Shown here one piece after another: positions 60,801-64,000 of a stretch of DNA of 64,000 bases. The position numbers and the translations under genes are program-made. The stretch's first letter is position 1. Each line of letters begins with the position of its first letter. The notes under the pieces are model-generated. The model was not told the origin of the DNA. It saw only the letters and a list, made by a program, of their open reading frames with translations, and searched no databases. Origin of the DNA: Hoplostethus atlanticus (lineage: Eukaryota > Chordata > Actinopteri > Trachichthyiformes > Trachichthyidae); the NCBI GenBank assembly GCA_034670405.1, contig JAXDDX010000056.1, positions 2,294,001 through 2,358,000 of the forward strand, given 5' to 3'.

Positions 60801-63550
60801 AGACGAAAAAAGGACCCGGAGGCTTTCTTGGGAGGTACACTTTTGGCAAGAGTTGCCATATGGGTGCAGACACTTTCAAAGGGTGTTTCTAGAGCCACAA
60901 TGTTGAAAACAACCTTCTGCTCATTGTACATGACCGCATATATGGTGCACTTTAAAATCACATGGTTGGATGCAGCAGTATCCACAAAGTCCTGGAACTG
61001 AGCTATTGCTTCCTCATCCCAATCATTCATCGTTGATGTGGGGTCAGCAGGGTTGTACAGGCTGCATCGAAAGGCTTGACCTTTCAGATTCAGGAATGCT
61101 GGGCATATCCTCCTCAGGTCATAGAGGGAGACTGTCTTCATCTGGCCATAATCAACAAACAACACATCTACATGAGGCGTCACATGTTTGTGAATTACAA
61201 GGGCTCTGTACCACATTCCATTATCTGGATGGCGAGCAACACATGCCGTTTCCACAAAAGGCTGAAACTGACTACTTGCATAGTAAGTCTGCATGTCTTG
61301 CATAAGCAATTTCAAGTGCCCTGAGTTTTGTACTAGTTGGCACCAGAAGTCATTTGGGCTTTCAATGTAAGACACACTGACATCAAGGGCACTTCCTATG
61401 GGAAACATGTACTCCTTAAAGGTAGTAGTTCTGCTTTCGTTGCTGGTGGAGCCGAAACTGTTTTGGTTTTGTAAAGAAATTCCACTGTTCCTGTAAACTT
61501 CAGTGGCACTCAGTTTCTGTGCTGCAGGAATAACTGCAGGTCGCATAGTCATCTTGTTTTTGGGTTGTTTCTGTGCCTCATCCTTCTCAGCAAGGCCAGA
61601 AATGCACATCAGCTTACTGACATCTCTCTCTCTCGGTGCTGCAGAATCTGTCAACTGAACAACATAACCACCATCACATTTTGCTGTCACATGTACATTC
61701 AGGACTTTATCTATGACTGCTTTGGTGAAAAAGTCAGTGGCACTATGGCTCCATCTCTCATCTTTTGGCTTGACACCAGACAGCTTACATTTCAATGCAA
61801 GGTGGGGCAGCTTTTTGAACTTGTCAGGAAGGGCCCTAAAGCTACTCCTATCAATCACTTCGGTGTTTCCATAATCAACAAAGAATACCTTGATTTGCAT
61901 GTCACCAACTTCAGACACAACTGCTCTGTAGAAATCACCGTCTTTTGCTTTGGCAGCACAGTAGAGGCCAACAGTTGGATTTTTCACAACATTTTCATTC
62001 ACTGATTCCCTGTAAAAATCAGAGATGCTATCCATCAGTTGGTCCAACTCATTTGCATACGTCTGTGTTTGTATCCAGAACTCTGATGGGTTGGACACAT
62101 GCTGTACAACTGCCACATGAGACGAGTTGAGGGGGAGGTCTTCAATGGGCAACCTCTCCTTAATTTGTTTTCCCTCTGTTCCCTTCACTCCTGGGCTTTC
62201 TTGTCCAACTGGATGCTGACATCTATATGTAGTACTGCGGATGGTATAATCTCCAGGTGATTTTTCACACTCCAGCAAACCCCTCTCCTTAGAGCTGAAC
62301 AAGTTGTTAAGGTTTCTGTTTTCATCTCCATAGAGCGTGACATAGTGAACACCCTCACAGAGGCTTTGGTACTCAAATTTGGCGATCACCGTCTTGTACA
62401 GGAGTAGGGACCTGAGATAGTCGATCTGGGTGGCTGTCCATCCCACACCTTTGTCAATGACTCCATGGAGGGAACAAATGTAAGTCACAACTGGCATCCT
62501 GAAGAACTCTGCAGGCAATGGTCTTACATTCTCCACTTTAACAAACTGTTTCAAGCCATAGTCAACATTCAGTACTTCCACCACCTTGTTGGTAGGAAAT
62601 ACCTGCTGTAAAACACACCGGTACCAGCTACCATCACTTCCTCTTGCAGCACAGGGAGACCCAAGCATATCAGGACTTATGTTGGAAGTTCCCAGTCTGC
62701 CCTCATAGTGCTGTGTGATCTGCTCTGTGAGTTTCTTTAGCTCTTGTGAGAAAACCTTCAACTGGCAGAAAACACGCTGTGGATTTGTCACTTCTGTGAT
62801 GATGACAGTCTCCACGGTTCCTGTTGGCAGCTCTGGGTACATGAAAAGCTGTTGCTTGTGCATTGGATCACCTGGTCCCACAGGTTCATTTCTCATGGAC
62901 TTCTGCTGAGTCTCTGTGGAGACTGCAGCTCCACTGTGGGAGTGCAGTGACCCAAGTACAAAGTCCTTGAACCTTTCAGCAGACAACTTCTTGGCAAATC
63001 CCATTTCGTACATTTGATTGGATATGCAGGGGATGTGGAGGAGAAAAGTTCTGTTGGGCACCAAGACATCTTGGACATATGCATTCACCGATTTCCCAGC
63101 GAGAGATTTCAGAAACTCCATAGCCGTCTGAGACCACCTGTTATCAGGCGAGAGTGGTGCCACATTAGACAGCACGCAGAATTCCACTTCAGGTGGCAGG
63201 AGGAAGTGCTCTTTCTTACCCCATGCCAGCATGTTTGTGGTGGCACTGTGCATCCACCCTTTGTCAATAAGGAACACATTGTAATTTGAGCCATTTCTTG
63301 AGACTATGCGGGACCTGTACCAAGTATTATCCACCTGAAACAAGCACTGGTCACCAGGATGTCCGTCAAACTCATGAAATATTTCTCCAGGAGACTGAAT
63401 ATCTTGTGCCAAGTACTGATAGTCTGCTTTCTTGCCCTGGTTAAAGTTGCCCCAGAGCTCCACAAGCATACAGAGGGGATTCAAATTGACCCCGTTTATG
63501 AGAATTTGTACATCTGATCCTGGTGTAGGGAGTCCATGGATTGAAGACAT
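48830..63550 (-). CDS. tdrd6: Tudor domain-containing protein 6, with a long exon-repeat tail
   Basis: Germ-granule scaffold that binds symmetrically dimethylated arginine; it acts in chromatoid body/germ plasm and piRNA functions, and zebrafish Tdrd6a organises Bucky ball. The giant exon 63550-57649 (1967 codons) has seven Tudor repeats, with W/F-Y-R cores near residues 77, 307, 539, 779, 993, 1339 and 1568 and 'VDYGN'-type strands. It reads into its intron after 'DMNDAG', where G|GTGAGT is the donor. Small exons follow: 57399-57296, 56921-56841, 56743-56683, 56520-56438 and 55969-55915; a four-exon cassette copied four times (55499-50285); then 49853-49786, 49492-49435 and 48939-48830. All phases agree, giving 2525 codons. 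The first two small exons form a mini-Tudor ('CVVWSPAVKSWCKARVL', 'VVLVDYDTEMIVNPDSVF'). The tail is acidic and ends in a Gln run. Human TDRD6 is about 2100 residues. Confidence 0.92.
51241..53212. repeat. Near-identical 1302-bp direct repeat within the tdrd6 array
   Basis: 51241-52542 and the sequence from 52543 on match base for base as far as I can read by eye, introns included, until about 53180. Beyond that, copy 2 differs slightly and then carries an extra intron segment. The offset is exactly 1302 bases for every exon. The other units differ at scattered sites. Confidence 0.85.
53213..53493. repeat. Intron segment present in only two of four tdrd6 units
   Basis: About 280 bases, repeated at about 54834-55116, lie between exons A and D of copies 1 and 2. 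In copies 3 and 4 the flanks join directly at a TTTT stretch. A second difference of about 115 bases between exons D and C shows the same pattern, joined at AAT. The two short-intron units therefore look like derivatives of one deleted ancestor. Confidence 0.8.
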
Positions 63551-64000
63551 TTTGCTTCTTTGTAGAATTCCAGATTTCCATCAGTCAGCTCTCATCAGTA
63601 CAGTTTTCATGTCAGCACTGAACGTATCTGAAAAACATGCACGTGCATACACACATACTACATTGATCAGCGTCTTGTTAACAGAAGCTAGTGTAAGTAG
63701 TGGCTACTAGATGTGTGTTAATGTTAACATGTTAGCCAAGCCAACCCTGGATTGCCCATGTTCATCCTTGGTCCCATACTCTTCTTGATCTATATGCTTC
63801 CACTGGTTCATATTATTAGAAAACATAACATTAGCTTCCATTTTTACACCAACATTACCCAACTGTAACTGCCTGTTATCCCTGGTGATATGAAGCACTG
63901 TCTGTTTTCCAAAACTGTATTCTGGATATTCAAAACTGGATATCTTTAAAATGTCTTATAGTTAAACACAAACAACACAAATAACAGTTAAACACAAATT
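63551..64000. other. tdrd6 upstream region
   Basis: This should contain the tdrd6 5' UTR and promoter. I see no clear TATA box and no further coding exon on either strand. Confidence 0.45.

Overview
The window is nuclear DNA of a bony fish, most likely a percomorph teleost. Genes are split by short GT-AG introns, intergenic DNA is rich in (CA/GT)n microsatellites and tRNA-derived SINEs, and gene order joins blocks known from vertebrates (clmn-glrx5 near serpina genes, as on human 14q32; pla2g7 beside tdrd6, as on human 6p12). I found no bacterial-type features.

Layout, left to right. 1-8.6 kb is non-coding with microsatellites. 8.7-11.5 kb (minus) is serpina1, an alpha-1-antitrypsin gene with a TATA/HNF1-like promoter and a one-base frameshift in its third coding exon. 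12.9-16.0 kb (minus) is a second clade A serpin whose reactive loop looks non-inhibitory. 17.3-22.4 kb (minus) is clmn (calmin), with two calponin-homology domains, an acidic middle exon carrying another one-base frameshift, and a C-terminal membrane anchor. 24.8-25.4 kb (minus) is an intronless, intact prkrip1, head to head with two-exon glrx5 (plus, 25.8-27.4 kb). 30.1-38.0 kb (minus) is ints9, 17 coding exons that join without error to 658 codons. 39.7-46.9 kb (plus) is a PAF acetylhydrolase closest to pla2g7, with a piggyBac-type transposon (itself split by a SINE) in intron 4. 48.8-63.55 kb (minus) is tdrd6.

The most unusual structure is the 3' part of tdrd6. After one giant exon encoding seven Tudor repeats, I could join 24 small exons, all in frame, to a total of 2525 codons. 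Sixteen of these small exons are four tandem copies of a four-exon cassette (264 coding bases, 88 residues per copy) spread over 49.9-55.9 kb. Each cassette is two 44-residue, two-exon modules with symmetric phase-1 boundaries, so modules can be gained or lost without breaking the frame. Two neighbouring copies look identical across introns and exons as far as I can read, which points to very recent duplication, gene conversion or an assembly problem.

The genes do not form one pathway: secreted serpins (liver type), an actin/membrane linker (clmn), a mitochondrial Fe-S glutaredoxin (glrx5), a nuclear snRNA/mRNA processing factor (ints9), a phospholipase (pla2g7) and a germ-granule scaffold (tdrd6). 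All calls rest on reading the sequence and remembered family features; no database search was run.
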